Shown: positions 18,013 to 31,040, counted from the first letter of the stretch. The stretch is 64,000 nt of DNA from Enterococcus sp. 4G2_DIV0659 (GCF_002140715.2 NZ_NGLE02000001.1:221001-285000), one strand, 5' to 3'. Numbers and translations: made by a program. Notes: a model not told the origin generated them from the letters alone.

Positions 18013-20622
18013 CTAACATTCTTGAGCAATTGCCAAAATCGCCGCTGGAATCCGATATGGAGAACAAGAAATATAATCTACTCCAATTTTCTTTAAAAAG
18101 CGAATAGATTGTGGATCTCCCCCAACTTCTCCACAAACACCAATTTTAATGTCCGAATCGACCTGTCTAATTTTATCTACAGCTATTTTCATAAGTTCCC
18201 CTACCCCCATTTCATCTATATGCTGAAATGGGTCCTCCTTTAACAAGTGCTTCTCTTGATACGCTCCAATAAATTTGACAGAGTCATCACGGGAAAAGCC
18301 ATACGTTAATTGCGTCAGATCATTGGTACCAAAACTAAAAAAATCGGCAACTTCTGCAATTTTATCCGCTGTTAAACATGCTCGTGGGATTTCTAACATT
18401 GTTCCTATTTTATACGGAACCGATTGACCTTTTTCATCAAAAACCCTTTCAACGACTCGGACTAAACGTTCTCTCAGCCAGCTCATCTCTTCTTGACTGC
18501 CGATTAACGGAATCATAATTTCCGGCTCAACAATTTCTTCTATATCCTGTTGAGAGACTTCTATTGCACTTTCAATAATAGCAGCTACTTGCATTTCATA
18601 GATTTGGGGAGTAGTCACGGCCAGACGACAGCCACGATGCCCCAGCATTGGATTTTGTTCATGTAATCCATCAATTCTATGATGGATCTGCGCCACAGTC
18701 CGTTCAGTCGCTTCAGCTAAATGGATAATTTCCTCTTCCGTTTGTGGTAAAAATTCATGCAGTGGCGGATCTAATAAACGAATCGTGCAGGCCTTTCCTC
18801 TCAACAAACAAAACATTATTCGGAAATCTTCTTTTTGAAATTCTTTTAATCGATTTAAAGGTGAAATCAGCGCTTCTTCTTGCTCTGCAAGAATCATTTT
18901 ACGCATCTCAATGATCCGCTCTTCTCCAAAAAACATATGTTCTGTTCTTGCTAGTCCAACGCCTTGAGCGCCTAATTTCAGAGCTGTTTTGATATCTGCT
19001 GGTGTTTCTGCGTTCGCTTTGACATCAATTTTTGCCTCTTCTTTCGCCCAATTAGTAATCGTTTCTAACAATTGCCATTCGTCACCTTCAACGTAAGGAA
19101 TATCATCTAGGTAGATTGTGCCTGTTGTACCATCAACTGAAATCCGGTCTCCCTGATACACCGTCATTTCTCCGACAGTTGCTTGCTGTAGAAATTCATC
19201 AACATAAATCTCTTCACATCCTGCGACACAACATACCCCCATCCCTCTGGCTACCACAGCAGCATGGGAAGTCATACCACCTCTAGAAGTCACAATAGCC
19301 TCACTGACCACCATTCCTTCAATATCTTCCGGTGAGGTTTCTTGGCGGATTAAAATGACCTTTTCTCCTTTTTCACTCGCTTTTTTCGCTTGTTCTGCGG
19401 TGAAATAGATGTTTCCACTGGCCGCACCTGGACTAGCGGGTAAGCCTTTGGCAAAAATTTTCGCTTGCGCTAATTGTGCAGGTTCAAACACAGGATGAAG
19501 TAATTGGGTCACCATTGTTGCATTAATTCGTTGAAGGGCTTCTTTTTTAGTAATGATTCCTTCTTCTACTAATTGAATACAAACTTTAAAAGCAGATTTA
19601 GCAGTGCGTTTCCCATTCCTCGTCTGTAAAAGATAAAGTTGTCCGTTCTCGATTGTAAATTCAATATCTTGCATATCCTTGTAGTGTTTTTCCAACAAAT
19701 GACTTAATTGCAAAAATTTTTGATACACTTCAGGCATCAATACTTCAAGTTCACTGATTGGTTGAGGTGTTCTGATACCGGCAACTACGTCTTCTCCTTG
19801 AGCATTTAATAGGAACTCACCAAATATTCCTCTTTCTCCAGTTGCAGGATTTCTCGTAAAGGCAACACCAGTTCCGCTATTGGATCCAAAATTCCCGAAA
19901 ACCATCTCTTGAATATTAACAGCTGTCCCTAACGAATCTGGAATATCATGCAAGCGACGATAGGTAACTGCTCTGCGATTATTCCAAGAACGAAAAACAG
20001 CTTCTATTGATAAAATAAGTTGCTCATGTGGGTTTTGTGGGAATGCTTGATGTGTCACTTCCAAATAAATATTTTTATAAACCGCTACCAATTCTCGCCA
20101 ATCTTCCGCTTTCATATCAGTATCTGAGCGATATTTTTTCTTTGACTTGTAAAATTCAAGCTGTTCTTCAAATCGATCCTTACCAATACCACAAACAACA
20201 TCACCAAACATTTGTAAAAGCCTTCTATAACAATCGTAGGCAAACCGGCTATCCCCAGTTTTTTGCGCCAAACCAACCACAGTTTCATCGTTAAGACCTA
20301 AGTTTAGAATCGTATCCATCATTCCTGGCATTGAAAATTTTGATCCACTTCTCACTGAAAGTAGTAACGGATTTGTTTGATTGCCAAATCGCTTTTTCGT
20401 TCTAACTTCCAAACTGGCAACATGTTCTTGAATTTCTTCATTAAGTTCACTTGAAATACTCTGTTTTTCTTGTAAATAATCTAAACATGCTTTTGTTGTA
20501 ATTGTAAAACCTGTGGGCACAGGCAAGTTTAATTTTGTCATTTCAGCTAAATTTGCGCCTTTTCCTCCAAGTAAATCCGCTTGTTCTTTACTTCCATTAA
20601 AAAAATCAATCACATAATTCAC
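18013..20622 (-). CDS. ppdK: Pyruvate phosphate dikinase
   Basis: Converts pyruvate, ATP and phosphate to PEP, AMP and pyrophosphate, allowing gluconeogenesis from pyruvate. Domains in order: ATP-grasp nucleotide-binding (start DFFNGSKEQADLLGGKGANL), central phosphohistidine domain with GGMTSHAAVVARGMG, and the C-terminal PEP/pyruvate barrel with LGHRGCRL, GTNDLTQLTYGFSRDD and GVCGEVGGD. 869 residues, normal. Starts with GTG after AAAAGGAG. Divergent from ccpN and the gene for its own regulatory kinase/phosphatase. The promoter region carries repeated sites that fit CcpN control. Confidence 0.95.
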   Translation of the reverse strand: MNYVIDFFNGSKEQADLLGGKGANLAEMTKLNLPVPTGFTITTKACLDYLQEKQSISSELNEEIQEHVASLEVRTKKRFGNQTNPLLLSVRSGSKFSMPGMMDTILNLGLNDETVVGLAQKTGDSRFAYDCYRRLLQMFGDVVCGIGKDRFEEQLEFYKSKKKYRSDTDMKAEDWRELVAVYKNIYLEVTHQAFPQNPHEQLILSIEAVFRSWNNRRAVTYRRLHDIPDSLGTAVNIQEMVFGNFGSNSGTGVAFTRNPATGERGIFGEFLLNAQGEDVVAGIRTPQPISELEVLMPEVYQKFLQLSHLLEKHYKDMQDIEFTIENGQLYLLQTRNGKRTAKSAFKVCIQLVEEGIITKKEALQRINATMVTQLLHPVFEPAQLAQAKIFAKGLPASPGAASGNIYFTAEQAKKASEKGEKVILIRQETSPEDIEGMVVSEAIVTSRGGMTSHAAVVARGMGVCCVAGCEEIYVDEFLQQATVGEMTVYQGDRISVDGTTGTIYLDDIPYVEGDEWQLLETITNWAKEEAKIDVKANAETPADIKTALKLGAQGVGLARTEHMFFGEERIIEMRKMILAEQEEALISPLNRLKEFQKEDFRIMFCLLRGKACTIRLLDPPLHEFLPQTEEEIIHLAEATERTVAQIHHRIDGLHEQNPMLGHRGCRLAVTTPQIYEMQVAAIIESAIEVSQQDIEEIVEPEIMIPLIGSQEEMSWLRERLVRVVERVFDEKGQSVPYKIGTMLEIPRACLTADKIAEVADFFSFGTNDLTQLTYGFSRDDSVKFIGAYQEKHLLKEDPFQHIDEMGVGELMKIAVDKIRQVDSDIKIGVCGEVGGDPQSIRFLKKIGVDYISCSPYRIPAAILAIAQEC

Positions 20623-20649
20623 GATAAAACTCTCCTTTTCGCCTTATTA

Positions 20650-20777
20650 GTGTATCACATTTAACTAAATACGATTATATTGTGTATCACATTTGATGTC
20701 AACAGGAAATATAGTACTTTTATTTTACTGTTGATTTATCTTTATAAGAAATATATAATAATTAGTGTGTCACATTT
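20650..20777. promoter_or_regulatory. Three operator-like direct repeats between ppdK and ccpN
   Basis: GTGTATCACATTT at 20650–20662 and 20682–20694 (exactly 32 bp apart) and GTGTGTCACATTT at 20765–20777. The reverse complement AAATGTGATACAC is close to the CcpN box as I recall it for Bacillus (TRTGHYATAYW), with one mismatch. They flank both divergent promoters, so they fit repression of ppdK and autoregulation. Confidence 0.75.
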
Positions 20778-20795
20778 AGAAAGTAGGTCGATAGA

Positions 20796-21431
20796 ATGAA
20801 ACTTACCTCAAGACAATTGGAGATCATTAAAATCGTGAAGGAAAATGAGCCGATTAGTGGCGATAGTATCGCTAAGACACTTGGCTTAAGCCGTGCCACT
20901 TTGAGAAGCGACTTAGCTATTTTGACGATGACCGGTTTGCTTGATGCTAGACCAAAAGTAGGCTATTTTTATACAGGTCAAACAGTAGAGCCTTTACTTT
21001 ATGAAAAATTATACAAAAAAACTGTTGAAGACATTATGTTACCGCCGATTTTGATTCATCAGAGTACGACTGTTTATGACGCTGTAACAAATCTATTTAT
21101 GTACGATGTTGGTTCCTTGTACGTCAAAGATGACAACGATGATTTGATTGGTATTTTATCTCGTAAAGATTTATTACGCGCAGCCATCAGCAACCCGAAT
21201 AGCGAAAAAACACCTGTTGCTATGATCATGAGTCGAATGCCTAATATAGTTACTATTACTCGCGACCGCACTATTTTGGAAGCAGGAGGTTTATTGATTC
21301 AACATAGCATTGATACATTACCCGTTGTAGAAAATGACCAACCAAAAAAAGTCATTGGTAAAGTAACCAAAACCAGAATGATGGCTTATTTTATCAACGC
21401 AGGTAATGATATTGAGAAAGAAAACTATTAA
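20796..21431 (+). CDS. ccpN: CcpN-type regulator (HTH plus two CBS domains)
   Basis: Repressor of gluconeogenic genes. Residues 1–60 form a winged helix (LTSRQLEIIKIVKENEPISG, then SRATLRSDLAILTMTGLL). Residues 75–205 form two CBS domains (IHQSTTVYDAVTNLFMYDVG, then LIGILSRKDLLRA, then LIQHSIDTLPVVEN) that sense adenine nucleotides in this family. It heads a plus-strand operon with the PPDK regulatory protein and fbp and is divergent from ppdK. The ccpN–yqfL pair is conserved from Bacillus. 211 residues, normal. Confidence 0.9.
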   Translation: MKLTSRQLEIIKIVKENEPISGDSIAKTLGLSRATLRSDLAILTMTGLLDARPKVGYFYTGQTVEPLLYEKLYKKTVEDIMLPPILIHQSTTVYDAVTNLFMYDVGSLYVKDDNDDLIGILSRKDLLRAAISNPNSEKTPVAMIMSRMPNIVTITRDRTILEAGGLLIQHSIDTLPVVENDQPKKVIGKVTKTRMMAYFINAGNDIEKENY

Positions 21432-21479
21432 AAAAAACTTACTATAGAAATTATGTATGAAAAAGAGGAGCCTATATTC

Positions 21480-22295
21480 ATGAAAAACGATAAAATCAAG
21501 ATTTACCTAGTTTCAGATTCAGTTGGAGAAACAGCACAAAAAATTATTTCAGCCGTATCCGCTCAATACCCAAGCATTGATATGAGTGATGTTCAGCGTT
21601 TCCCATTTATCACAGACGAAGAATTATTACAACCGATTTTAAGAGATGCCTTACATGATAAAGCTGTGGTAGTTACAACATTAGTAAACAAAAATTTGGT
21701 TAATCTAGTCAAAGAATTCGCCAATCGTACTGGACTACAATTTGTTGATTACATGAGTCCATTAAGTGAAATAGTTGAAGGTACTTTTGGTGTTCAGCCC
21801 TTACAAGAGCCAGGGGCGATTCACAAATTAAACGAACAATATTTTAGCCGCGTATCAGCAATTGAATTTGCTGTTCGCTATGACGACGGTAAAGATTCAA
21901 AAGGCTTTTTAGAAGCAGACTATGTATTATTAGGTGTTTCCCGTACATCAAAAACACCATTAAGTATGTACATGGCAAACAGAAACCACAAGGTAGCAAA
22001 TCTACCCTTAATTCCAGAAGTTGCTTTACCTGCTGAACTTGACCAAATCGATCCTAAAAAAATTATTGGCCTGACAACGAGCGTAGAAAGCTTGATGGAC
22101 ATTCGTAAATCTCGCTTACATTCCTTAGGCCTTAAAGAAGATTCCGCTTATACAAATGCCCAACGAATTCAAGAAGAATTGGACTACGCCGATAGCATCT
22201 TTAAAAAATATAATGCTCTTGTGATCAATGTAGATAAAAAATCAATCGAAGAAACAACAACGATTATTGAAGATTTAGCGCCGAACAGACGATAA
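21480..22295 (+). CDS. yqfL: PPDK regulatory protein (bifunctional kinase/pyrophosphorylase, DUF299)
   Basis: Controls pyruvate phosphate dikinase by ADP-dependent phosphorylation of its active-site threonine and phosphate-dependent reversal. Family signs: IYLVSDSVGETAQKIISA at the start and the P-loop GVSRTSKTPLSMYMA. The start is placed at MKNDKIKIY because AGAGGAG precedes it; an ATG nine codons earlier has no site. 271 residues, normal. Its only known partner, ppdK, is encoded divergently 0.9 kb away, so enzyme and regulator are linked. Confidence 0.93.
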   Translation: MKNDKIKIYLVSDSVGETAQKIISAVSAQYPSIDMSDVQRFPFITDEELLQPILRDALHDKAVVVTTLVNKNLVNLVKEFANRTGLQFVDYMSPLSEIVEGTFGVQPLQEPGAIHKLNEQYFSRVSAIEFAVRYDDGKDSKGFLEADYVLLGVSRTSKTPLSMYMANRNHKVANLPLIPEVALPAELDQIDPKKIIGLTTSVESLMDIRKSRLHSLGLKEDSAYTNAQRIQEELDYADSIFKKYNALVINVDKKSIEETTTIIEDLAPNRR

Positions 22296-22307
22296 GGAGG
22301 TTTTTAA

Positions 22308-24206
22308 ATGAGCACTTTCCAGACAAATGAATTGATTGCTGAGCTCATCAACTTAGAAGCTATTTTAAACCTTCCCAAAGGAACGGAACATTTTATTAGT
22401 GACCTACATGGAGAATTCGAAGCATTCAATCATATCTTAAGAAACGGCTCAGGTAGTATTCGTAATAAAATCCACACATTATTCAGTCAAGAGCTTTCCA
22501 TAGAACAGATGGATGAATTATGTTTTTTGATTTATTATCCCGAAGAAAAAGTCCTGTCACTAAAAAACAAAAAAAACTTATCTCAAGACTGGTGGTTTCA
22601 GACAATTGAACATTTATTGGTAATGGCACGCTTTTCTTCTAGTAAATATACTCGTTCTAAAGTTCGAAAAGCATTGCCGACAACCTATGCTTATATATTA
22701 GAAGAGTTGATTTACCAATATGATGAAACAACCGATAAAAAAGCCTATTATCGTCAAATCATTAAGAAAATCATCGAATTAGGTGAAGCTGAACGCTTTA
22801 TCACCGACCTATCTTATTTGATTCAACGTTTTGTTATCGATCATCTACACGTTATCGGAGACATTTATGATCGTGGACCTTCCCCTGATAAAATCATGGA
22901 TTCACTGATAAATTATCATTCAGTGGATATTCAGTGGGGCAATCACGATATCATTTGGCTTGGCGCTGTCAGTGGTTCAAAAGCTTGTTTAGCTAATGTC
23001 TTGAGAATTTGTGCTCGCTATGGCAATCTGGATCTTTTAGAAGACGCATATGGTATTGATCTCGATTCATTAAAATCCTTTAGTCGTAAAACCTATCAGG
23101 AAAATCTTCATTTCAAACCGAAAAAAAATCCTTATAGACACCTTTCTACTGCAGAAACAACGGACGCGATGAAAATACAACAAGCGATGGCAATCATTCA
23201 AGAAAAACTAGAAGGTCAGATAATTAAACGTCGTCCTGAATTTCAAATGGACCATCGTTTATTGTTAGATAAAATCGAAGTTAACCAAGTCCAGATAGAC
23301 AATAAGTGCTATCCTTTGGTCAACGGATGCTTTCAAACAGTTAATTGGAATGATCCTTTTCAATTATCCCAAGAAGAAGAAGACATTATTGATGATTTAC
23401 TGAGACAATTCCAACATTCTGAAAAGCTGAATTATCATATGACCTTTCTCATTGATAAGGGTTCTCTTTATCTTTCATATAATCACAATTTGTTAATTCA
23501 TGGTTGCATTCCGCTAAATCAAGACGGGACATTTCAAAGTGCTACTTTCAATAAAAAAACGTATGCTGGAAGATCCCTCCTTGATTTTTTTGAAGAAAAT
23601 ATCAAGCAAGCCTTCAGAGAACCTTGGCAAACAGAGAATTTTTCAACAGATATCGTTTGGTATCTGTGGTGTGGAGAACGTTCGTCACTTTTTGGAAAAA
23701 AAGCAATGAAAACCTTTGAACGTTACTTTATCAAAGAACAAGAAACCCATGTGGAAGAAAAAAATGCCTATTATGAGTTAAGAAATAACCCTGAAATCTG
23801 TCAACGTATCTTAAGTGCCTTCGACTTAAAAAAACCATATGCTCATATTATTAACGGACATACGCCTGTAAAATCGATTGACGGGGAATCGCCCATCAAA
23901 GCAGACGGTAAAATGATCGTTATTGATGGCGGTTTTTCAAGGTCTTATCAAAAAGTAACAGGGATTGGAGGCTATACCCTCTTATACAACTCTTTTGGTA
24001 TGCAACTAGCCGCCCATAAACCGTTCTCAAATAAAGAAGCGGCCATTGACAAAAATGATGATATTGTTTCTACAAGACAAATTGTGGATCGACAAATCAC
24101 TCGTTTAAAAGTGAAAGATACATCAATCGGTCAAATGCTTCTCAAGGAAACCAACCAACTAAAAAAACAATTAGAAACGCAATCAAATTCGATTTTTTAT
24201 AGCTAA
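22308..24206 (+). CDS. fbp: Fructose-1,6-bisphosphatase, class III
   Basis: Removes phosphate from fructose-1,6-bisphosphate in gluconeogenesis. A metallophosphatase core is visible: DLHGE, GDIYDRGPSPDKIMD, WGNHDIIWLGA and NGHTPVKS, with DGGFS near the end. 632 residues, typical of class III (YydE/Fbp of Firmicutes). It starts 12 bp after the PPDK regulator gene with AAGGAGG, so it is the last gene of the ccpN operon. Together with ppdK this puts both irreversible steps of the path from pyruvate to fructose-6-phosphate under one regulator. Confidence 0.95.
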   Translation: MSTFQTNELIAELINLEAILNLPKGTEHFISDLHGEFEAFNHILRNGSGSIRNKIHTLFSQELSIEQMDELCFLIYYPEEKVLSLKNKKNLSQDWWFQTIEHLLVMARFSSSKYTRSKVRKALPTTYAYILEELIYQYDETTDKKAYYRQIIKKIIELGEAERFITDLSYLIQRFVIDHLHVIGDIYDRGPSPDKIMDSLINYHSVDIQWGNHDIIWLGAVSGSKACLANVLRICARYGNLDLLEDAYGIDLDSLKSFSRKTYQENLHFKPKKNPYRHLSTAETTDAMKIQQAMAIIQEKLEGQIIKRRPEFQMDHRLLLDKIEVNQVQIDNKCYPLVNGCFQTVNWNDPFQLSQEEEDIIDDLLRQFQHSEKLNYHMTFLIDKGSLYLSYNHNLLIHGCIPLNQDGTFQSATFNKKTYAGRSLLDFFEENIKQAFREPWQTENFSTDIVWYLWCGERSSLFGKKAMKTFERYFIKEQETHVEEKNAYYELRNNPEICQRILSAFDLKKPYAHIINGHTPVKSIDGESPIKADGKMIVIDGGFSRSYQKVTGIGGYTLLYNSFGMQLAAHKPFSNKEAAIDKNDDIVSTRQIVDRQITRLKVKDTSIGQMLLKETNQLKKQLETQSNSIFYS

Positions 24207-24289
24207 AAACGACTGATCACCGCCAGCTTATACCTCACCGTGTTTCACAGCAATTTCAACTTTTTTACAAAGAGATTGCTTCTACCGTT

Positions 24290-24344
24290 TATATAGACTC
24301 CAAGTGGGCGGGATATGACTCAAAGAGTTATGTCTCACTCACTT
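24290..24344. repeat. Intergenic hairpin repeat, copy 3 (inverted)
   Basis: Read on the minus strand: AGTGAGTGAGACATAACTC, then GAGTCATATCCCGCCCACTT, then GGAGTC…ATAAACGG. Same order as copy 2 but inverted. It is the main content of the 310-bp gap 24207–24518; no gene is seen in that gap. Confidence 0.75.
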
Positions 24345-24518
24345 TTGTGTTTTAATCCATCCACACCTCTTAACAAACATTGCAAAATCAATAGAAAAGT
24401 GATTAAATAGTTGTTGATCATATTTTTATTGAAAGAGCGATTTATTTTTAAGCCGCTTTTAATCATTCTTTGATATGATTCTTCTATTCACATTTTTACC
24501 GAAAGGAACGAAGGTTAT

Positions 24519-25475
24519 TTGGAAAAAAAGAGAATGACTTTATATGGAATGATTTTCTCTATCTGCTTCTTTTTAATTGTATCGTTCTTTTTTTCGACCG
24601 ATACAATAGATTACGCAACTGAGACTGAATTTAGTCAAAAAAATACCAATTCAAAGAAAATAGAACAGTCGCCAACCGTTGACAGTAAGGAATCTGAACC
24701 TAAAAAAAGTCCAGAATTGACTGCTTTTTACAAGAAAATCGAACAGATTATGACTGATGCTGCCAATTCTTTTAAGGGCGAGATCGGCATAACTTATGTT
24801 GATTTAACAACTGATAAACAGCTCTCTGTAAATGGGACGAAAGAATTCTATACTGCTAGTACAATCAAAGTACCTCTAGCTATGATGATTGCTGACAAGG
24901 TTCAAGCTGGATCTTTAAACTGGGATGATCAACTCACTTATAATGAAGAAAAAGATTATGAAGACGGAACAGGTATTATTATCAACAATATTCAACCGAA
25001 ATATTCAGTAAGAACACTACAAGAATACAATATTATTTACTCAGACAATATCGCTAAAAATATGTTGTACGATACCTTTGGCGACGATATTAAAGCCAAA
25101 CAAGCCCTCTATGCTCATTTTCTTCAAAAAGAAACAGAATGGGATGATGCAAAATTTACCTCTGAAGATGCTGCAAAAATTCTTAATATTTTATATAAGG
25201 AAAAACCATCAAACTCAGAGTACCAAGCCATCTATGACTATATGAAAAACACTGTTTTCCATGAAAGAATGGATACACCAACAACATCAGGAAAAGTTGC
25301 TCATAAAATCGGTTCCTATGGTGGCTATTTACATGATATGGGTATCTTGGAAACAGAGCATCCTTTTATTTTAACGGTTTTTACAAATGGCCCAACAGAT
25401 GCTGGTATCCCATTTATTTCAACTATAACGGATCAGCTATGGACAACCCAGAGTAACGAATACCCCAAAAAATAG
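24519..25475 (+). CDS. Membrane-anchored class A beta-lactamase-like serine hydrolase
   Basis: Extracellular protein with an N-terminal membrane helix (about 7–27), a Lys/Ser-rich linker and a class A serine hydrolase domain. Motifs: STIK (FYTASTIKVPLAMMIADK), SDN (IIYSDNIAKNML) and KIG (VAHKIGSYGGYLHD). All three catalytic elements are present, but E166-type omega-loop residues cannot be assigned with confidence, so true beta-lactamase activity is not shown. The start is TTG at 24519 with GAAGG four bases upstream; an ATG five codons in is the alternative. It sits alone between fbp and the V-ATPase operon and shares a terminator with ntpD. Confidence 0.82.
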   Translation: MEKKRMTLYGMIFSICFFLIVSFFFSTDTIDYATETEFSQKNTNSKKIEQSPTVDSKESEPKKSPELTAFYKKIEQIMTDAANSFKGEIGITYVDLTTDKQLSVNGTKEFYTASTIKVPLAMMIADKVQAGSLNWDDQLTYNEEKDYEDGTGIIINNIQPKYSVRTLQEYNIIYSDNIAKNMLYDTFGDDIKAKQALYAHFLQKETEWDDAKFTSEDAAKILNILYKEKPSNSEYQAIYDYMKNTVFHERMDTPTTSGKVAHKIGSYGGYLHDMGILETEHPFILTVFTNGPTDAGIPFISTITDQLWTTQSNEYPKK

Positions 25476-25508
25476 AGTTAAGATAGCATTTTACCTATCT
25501 TAACTCTA
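25473..25508. terminator. Bidirectional terminator between serine hydrolase and ntpD
   Basis: Perfect 14-bp stem TAGAGTTAAGATAG with its complement and an 8-nt loop. A T run follows on the plus strand, and a shorter run (TTTTTTGG) on the minus strand. It ends the ntp operon. Confidence 0.88.
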
Positions 25509-25513
25509 TTTTT

Positions 25514-26149
25514 TTAAGCATTACTTCCCATGTTCTTGATTTTAATCAAGCGGGTGATTTCGCTACGTTCATTTTCTTCTAGTTTCATTTGAATATAATA
25601 AATTGTCTCTTCTAATTGAGGAATTGTCATATACTCTAAAGCATTCACGCGACGCCTAGTTTTCTCAATTTCTTCTGACATCAATTGGCACGTCTTTTCA
25701 ACTTCTGCTAATTCTAAAAGTTTAGGTAAAATAGTTGAAATCTTTTCAAAAACACTGTCCAATTCAGCATTTGAATTTAAATATCCATAATTTAACGGTG
25801 CATCAGCAACTGTTTCGTCATAATGAAAATTCATGACGGGAACTGTAACACTCATAATATTTTTTTCGATTACATCTACAGTTACCTCGTCTGCCGGCAC
25901 AGCTACTAATTCCTCTATAAACGCTTCGTTTAATGTTGCATTCGCTAAAACAAAACGTGATAAAGCACTCGTTACTTCTTTTTCTACGTCAAGACGCAAA
26001 AGATTATTTTTTTTGACCATTAAAATAAAACGCCGCATTAATTCATCTTGTTTGTCTTTTAATAGTTTATGTCCGCGACTGGCTGTGCCTAATTGTTTTT
26101 TTAGACGAGAGAGTTCCATTCGAGTGGGGTTTACATTTAAACGCGCCAT
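25514..26149 (-). CDS. ntpD: V-type Na+-ATPase subunit D
   Basis: Central rotor shaft of the V1 part, a long antiparallel coiled coil turned by the A3B3 ring. The sequence starts [20 protein letters not shown], the conserved N-terminal helix, and is helical throughout. The ATG at 26149 is preferred: GAAGGAGAG within the end of ntpB precedes it by eight bases, while a GTG three codons earlier touches that site. 211 residues. Last gene of the operon. The ntpH and ntpJ genes that follow ntpD in E. hirae are not present here. Confidence 0.95.
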   Translation of the reverse strand: MARLNVNPTRMELSRLKKQLGTASRGHKLLKDKQDELMRRFILMVKKNNLLRLDVEKEVTSALSRFVLANATLNEAFIEELVAVPADEVTVDVIEKNIMSVTVPVMNFHYDETVADAPLNYGYLNSNAELDSVFEKISTILPKLLELAEVEKTCQLMSEEIEKTRRRVNALEYMTIPQLEETIYYIQMKLEENERSEITRLIKIKNMGSNA

Positions 26150-26154
26150 TATGA

Positions 26155-29305
<3,151 letters not shown>

Positions 29306-29323
29306 AATCATTCCTCCTATTCC

Positions 29324-29686
29324 AAAAAGCTGAGCAGGCTCGCTTAATTCCGAACGAAAAATAGAAAAATATGTCTGAGTCGGTCTTCGACTCCGCTTAT
29401 TTTTTCTTTTTTCCGAGGAATTAGCCTGTAAAGCTAGACTACACAAAAAGCTGAGCAGGCTCGTTTGATTCCGATAGAAAAATAGAAAAATATGTCTGAG
29501 TCGGTCTTCGACTCCGCTTATTTTTTCTTTTTTCCGAGGAATTAGCCTGTAAAGCTAGACTACACAAAAAGCTGAGCAGGCTCGTTTGATTCCGAACGAA
29601 AAATAGAAAAATATGTCTGAGTCGGTCTTCGACTCCGCTTATTTTTTCTTTTTTCCGAGGAATTAGCCTGTGAAGCTGGATTACAT
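29324..29686. repeat. Three tandem 121-bp units between ntpG and ntpA
   Basis: Copies at 29324–29444, 29445–29565 and 29566–29686, same length and nearly identical. Each begins AAAAAGCTGAGCAGGCTCG and ends near ATTAGCCTGTAAAGCTAGA. On the minus strand, the direction of the ntp operon, each unit can fold: CAGGCTAATTCC pairs with GGAAT…AGCCTG, and the middle has GAGTCGaagacCGACTC. The third copy meets the end of ntpG; the first ends at the ntpA ribosome site. The 29-kb gap to the next related copy is noted at 55329. Confidence 0.95.
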
Positions 29687-29705
29687 AAATACCTATTTCA
29701 ATTAC

Positions 29706-30017
29706 TTATAAAATATTTTGTCCAACAGCTCTTTCTACGTTATCCTGAATTTCTTTCAATCCAATCCCTTTCGTACCATTATGGCTTGGTATCAAGATAA
29801 TCGCAGGTGTTACTTCACTTTTATAACGTTCGATTGTTTCTGTAGCTAATACTGATGCATCCTCTGTAATAAAAATCACACCAAATTGATTTTTTGCCAT
29901 TGACTCAATCGTTTCTCTCACTTGTTTTGCAGAAATGGCATAGACGACCTCAAAACCAAAAAACTTAAACGGCATAACAGAATCCCTATCACCAATCACA
30001 CCAATTTTATGTGCCAT
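29706..30017 (-). CDS. ntpG: V-type Na+-ATPase subunit F (NtpG)
   Basis: Small rotor protein that binds the D shaft in V1. It begins [20 protein letters not shown], the family's CheY-like start, with [10 protein letters not shown] in the middle and a C-terminal helix that contacts D. 103 residues, normal. The ATG lies inside the end of ntpC (11-bp overlap). Downstream, 20 bp after the stop, the tandem repeats begin, so message for A, B and D must pass through them. Confidence 0.93.
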   Translation of the reverse strand: MAHKIGVIGDRDSVMPFKFFGFEVVYAISAKQVRETIESMAKNQFGVIFITEDASVLATETIERYKSEVTPAIILIPSHNGTKGIGLKEIQDNVERAVGQNIL

Positions 30018-31008
30018 CTGTTATCCGCATCCTTTCTCTAATAACTTCTACAGGGAAATTACTTCGCTTCCCGACTAAAATCAAACGCAAATTTTTCCAT
30101 TCAACTTCTTTCGCATTCAAAAAGGCAAGTAACGGTAAGGGACCAAAAGCAACAACTTTTGCTTTCTCATACATCCTGGTTAGATAGTCATCTTTAATTT
30201 TTTCAAAAATAACCAAATCAAGTTCTTTCGTTTCCGGTGAAACACTTGATCCAACAAGTCTACCGTAAGTCGTTGTCAATACAAAATCGGTAAATGTAGC
30301 TAATGATTGTCCTGTATAAGCTAAAAACTGCTCTTTAGGAATACTTCCTGAACTTGATAATACCGTAGATAAAAAGTTTTCGTGTTGCTCTTGAATAATC
30401 CCTCTGGCCATAGTTGAAATGTTAGTCAAATCAATAAAAGCCATTACTTCATTCAAGATATCTTGGTTCCCTAACTTTTCAGCTAACTGTCGTTGATAGG
30501 TTAAAAAACTTCGATCATACATAATATCAATTGCCTGGAGTAAATTAGATTCTTGTAAATAATCTAACACCTCATTAATTGCAGTCATTAGAAATTCAGG
30601 TAGTTCTGTAGACATTCGAGTATGGATAGCACTCTTAACAGTCTCCAAGGAATAACAACCATCGTAAATAAACAAATATTCTAACTCTTTGCCAGTCACT
30701 TCTGCTTTCGTTAACACTTTTAAATTATGAAAAGTCAATCGTGATGTATAAATCGTTACAACTTCAGGCTCTGGTGCCATTTCATACAGCCATTCGTATA
30801 ATTTTCCTTTTTCATTTGCATAGATATATTCAAAACGCTCAACGAAATCATCAAGCATGTAATTGCCATAAACAGTGTTCTTCAAACTATCTTTCAGTTC
30901 TTCTATGCTTTTAGCATGTAATAGTTGCTCATACTGAGTATTACTCAAAAGCTCTGTTTCTTTCAGACGAATCAAAGGATTGATTTGATTGTACGCAGTT
31001 TCTTTCAT
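30007..31008 (-). CDS. ntpC: V-type Na+-ATPase subunit C (d subunit)
   Basis: Funnel-like protein joining the V1 shaft to the membrane rotor ring. All-helical, 333 residues from the second of two tandem ATGs; AGGAGG is six bases before it and three before the first (31011). It contains the family segments [13 protein letters not shown] and [19 protein letters not shown]. It is 78 bp behind ntpE, a gap that contains a stem-loop. Overlaps ntpG by 11 bp. Confidence 0.92.
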   Translation of the reverse strand: MKETAYNQINPLIRLKETELLSNTQYEQLLHAKSIEELKDSLKNTVYGNYMLDDFVERFEYIYANEKGKLYEWLYEMAPEPEVVTIYTSRLTFHNLKVLTKAEVTGKELEYLFIYDGCYSLETVKSAIHTRMSTELPEFLMTAINEVLDYLQESNLLQAIDIMYDRSFLTYQRQLAEKLGNQDILNEVMAFIDLTNISTMARGIIQEQHENFLSTVLSSSGSIPKEQFLAYTGQSLATFTDFVLTTTYGRLVGSSVSPETKELDLVIFEKIKDDYLTRMYEKAKVVAFGPLPLLAFLNAKEVEWKNLRLILVGKRSNFPVEVIRERMRITDGT

Positions 31009-31040
31009 CATGATCCTCCTATCATAAAAAATGGAGCAAA

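Noticed and set aside
29306..29446. N-terminal extension of the ntpA frame
   Set aside because: It runs through the first 121-bp repeat unit, has no ribosome site and no match to the known N-terminus; AGGAGG stands just before 29311/29305.
29324..29686. CRISPR array
   Set aside because: The units are contiguous 121-bp repeats without unique spacers, and no cas genes are in the window.
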